Source: an uncultured bacterium
Lineage (GTDB): Bacteria > Bacillota > Clostridia > Lachnospirales > Lachnospiraceae
NCBI GenBank assembly: GCA_905215405.1
Contig: CAJMQE010000008.1
Location: 14,977-78,976 of the forward strand
DNA length: 64,000 nucleotides
Direction: 5' to 3'
Positions within the stretch are counted from its first letter, which is position 1; the number at the start of each line of letters is the position of its first letter. Under the pieces are notes generated by a model, which ran no database searches, was not told where the DNA came from, and was given only the letters and a program-made list of their open reading frames with translations. A program made the translations under genes and the position numbers. Below are positions 63,981 to 64,000 of this stretch, piece after piece.

Positions 63981-64000
63981 CCCTCTCATTGAACCGTACG

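Overview
The window is AT-rich chromosomal DNA of a low-GC Gram-positive bacterium. Strong GGAGG-type ribosome binding sites, sigma-A promoters with 17-bp spacers, short archaeal-type ProS, a CotS-family protein and a YtvI-like protein all point to a spore-forming clostridium, most likely a Lachnospiraceae gut species. I cannot fix the genus from sequence alone. Except for one + strand gene (19406-20608), every gene lies on the minus strand, so the loci read from right to left.

Right end (54993-64000) is largely housekeeping: a sensor kinase/response regulator pair, an RluA-type pseudouridine synthase, a YtvI/AI-2E membrane protein, proS-cca, and a CotS-like kinase-fold protein. A PEGA-domain lipoprotein (53537-54871) lies between these and the glycan genes.

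The centre (20922-53525) is a large cell-surface polysaccharide locus in several transcription units. Unit A (promoter 53497-53525, terminator 40350-40416) encodes a DegT aminotransferase, a PglC-like priming transferase, a GT2, a CapD/PglF-like 4,6-dehydratase, the complete dTDP-L-rhamnose pathway (rfbA, rfbB, rfbD, rfbC), a GT4, and an MBOAT/SGNH O-acylation pair. Unit B (promoter 40140-40168) encodes a GT4, the exporter wzm/wzt with a C-terminal glycan-binding domain on Wzt, a coiled-coil methyltransferase with a 142-residue partner, three more GT4 enzymes and three tandem paralogous polytopic membrane proteins. manC, gmd and rmd follow and make GDP-D-rhamnose (or a related GDP-6-deoxyhexose), then a GT87-like membrane protein. 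The likely logic is a rhamnose-containing polymer built in the cytoplasm, ended by a methyl cap that Wzt recognises, exported by the ABC transporter, and O-acylated and decorated outside.

The left part (1-20608) is a second set of glycan genes. It holds a GT2-GtrA fusion, two tRNA genes (Leu-UAA, Tyr-GUA), an operon of a GT-C-like membrane protein plus a polyprenyl-phosphate sugar synthase, an operon of five glycosyltransferases, a secreted GH25 muramidase with six wall-binding-like modules, and an operon with a WcaJ-type priming transferase, two membrane proteins (one ending in a degenerate metallo-beta-lactamase fold), a Wzy-like polymerase and two GT4 enzymes, the last cut by the window edge.

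Points worth following: the split coiled-coil/methyltransferase pair, the ligand-less metallo-beta-lactamase domain, the tandem membrane-protein triplet, inverted repeats at three promoters, structured leaders, a triplicated gene 3' end (60821-60978), and two non-coding tandem arrays (20742-20854 and 63539-63698).
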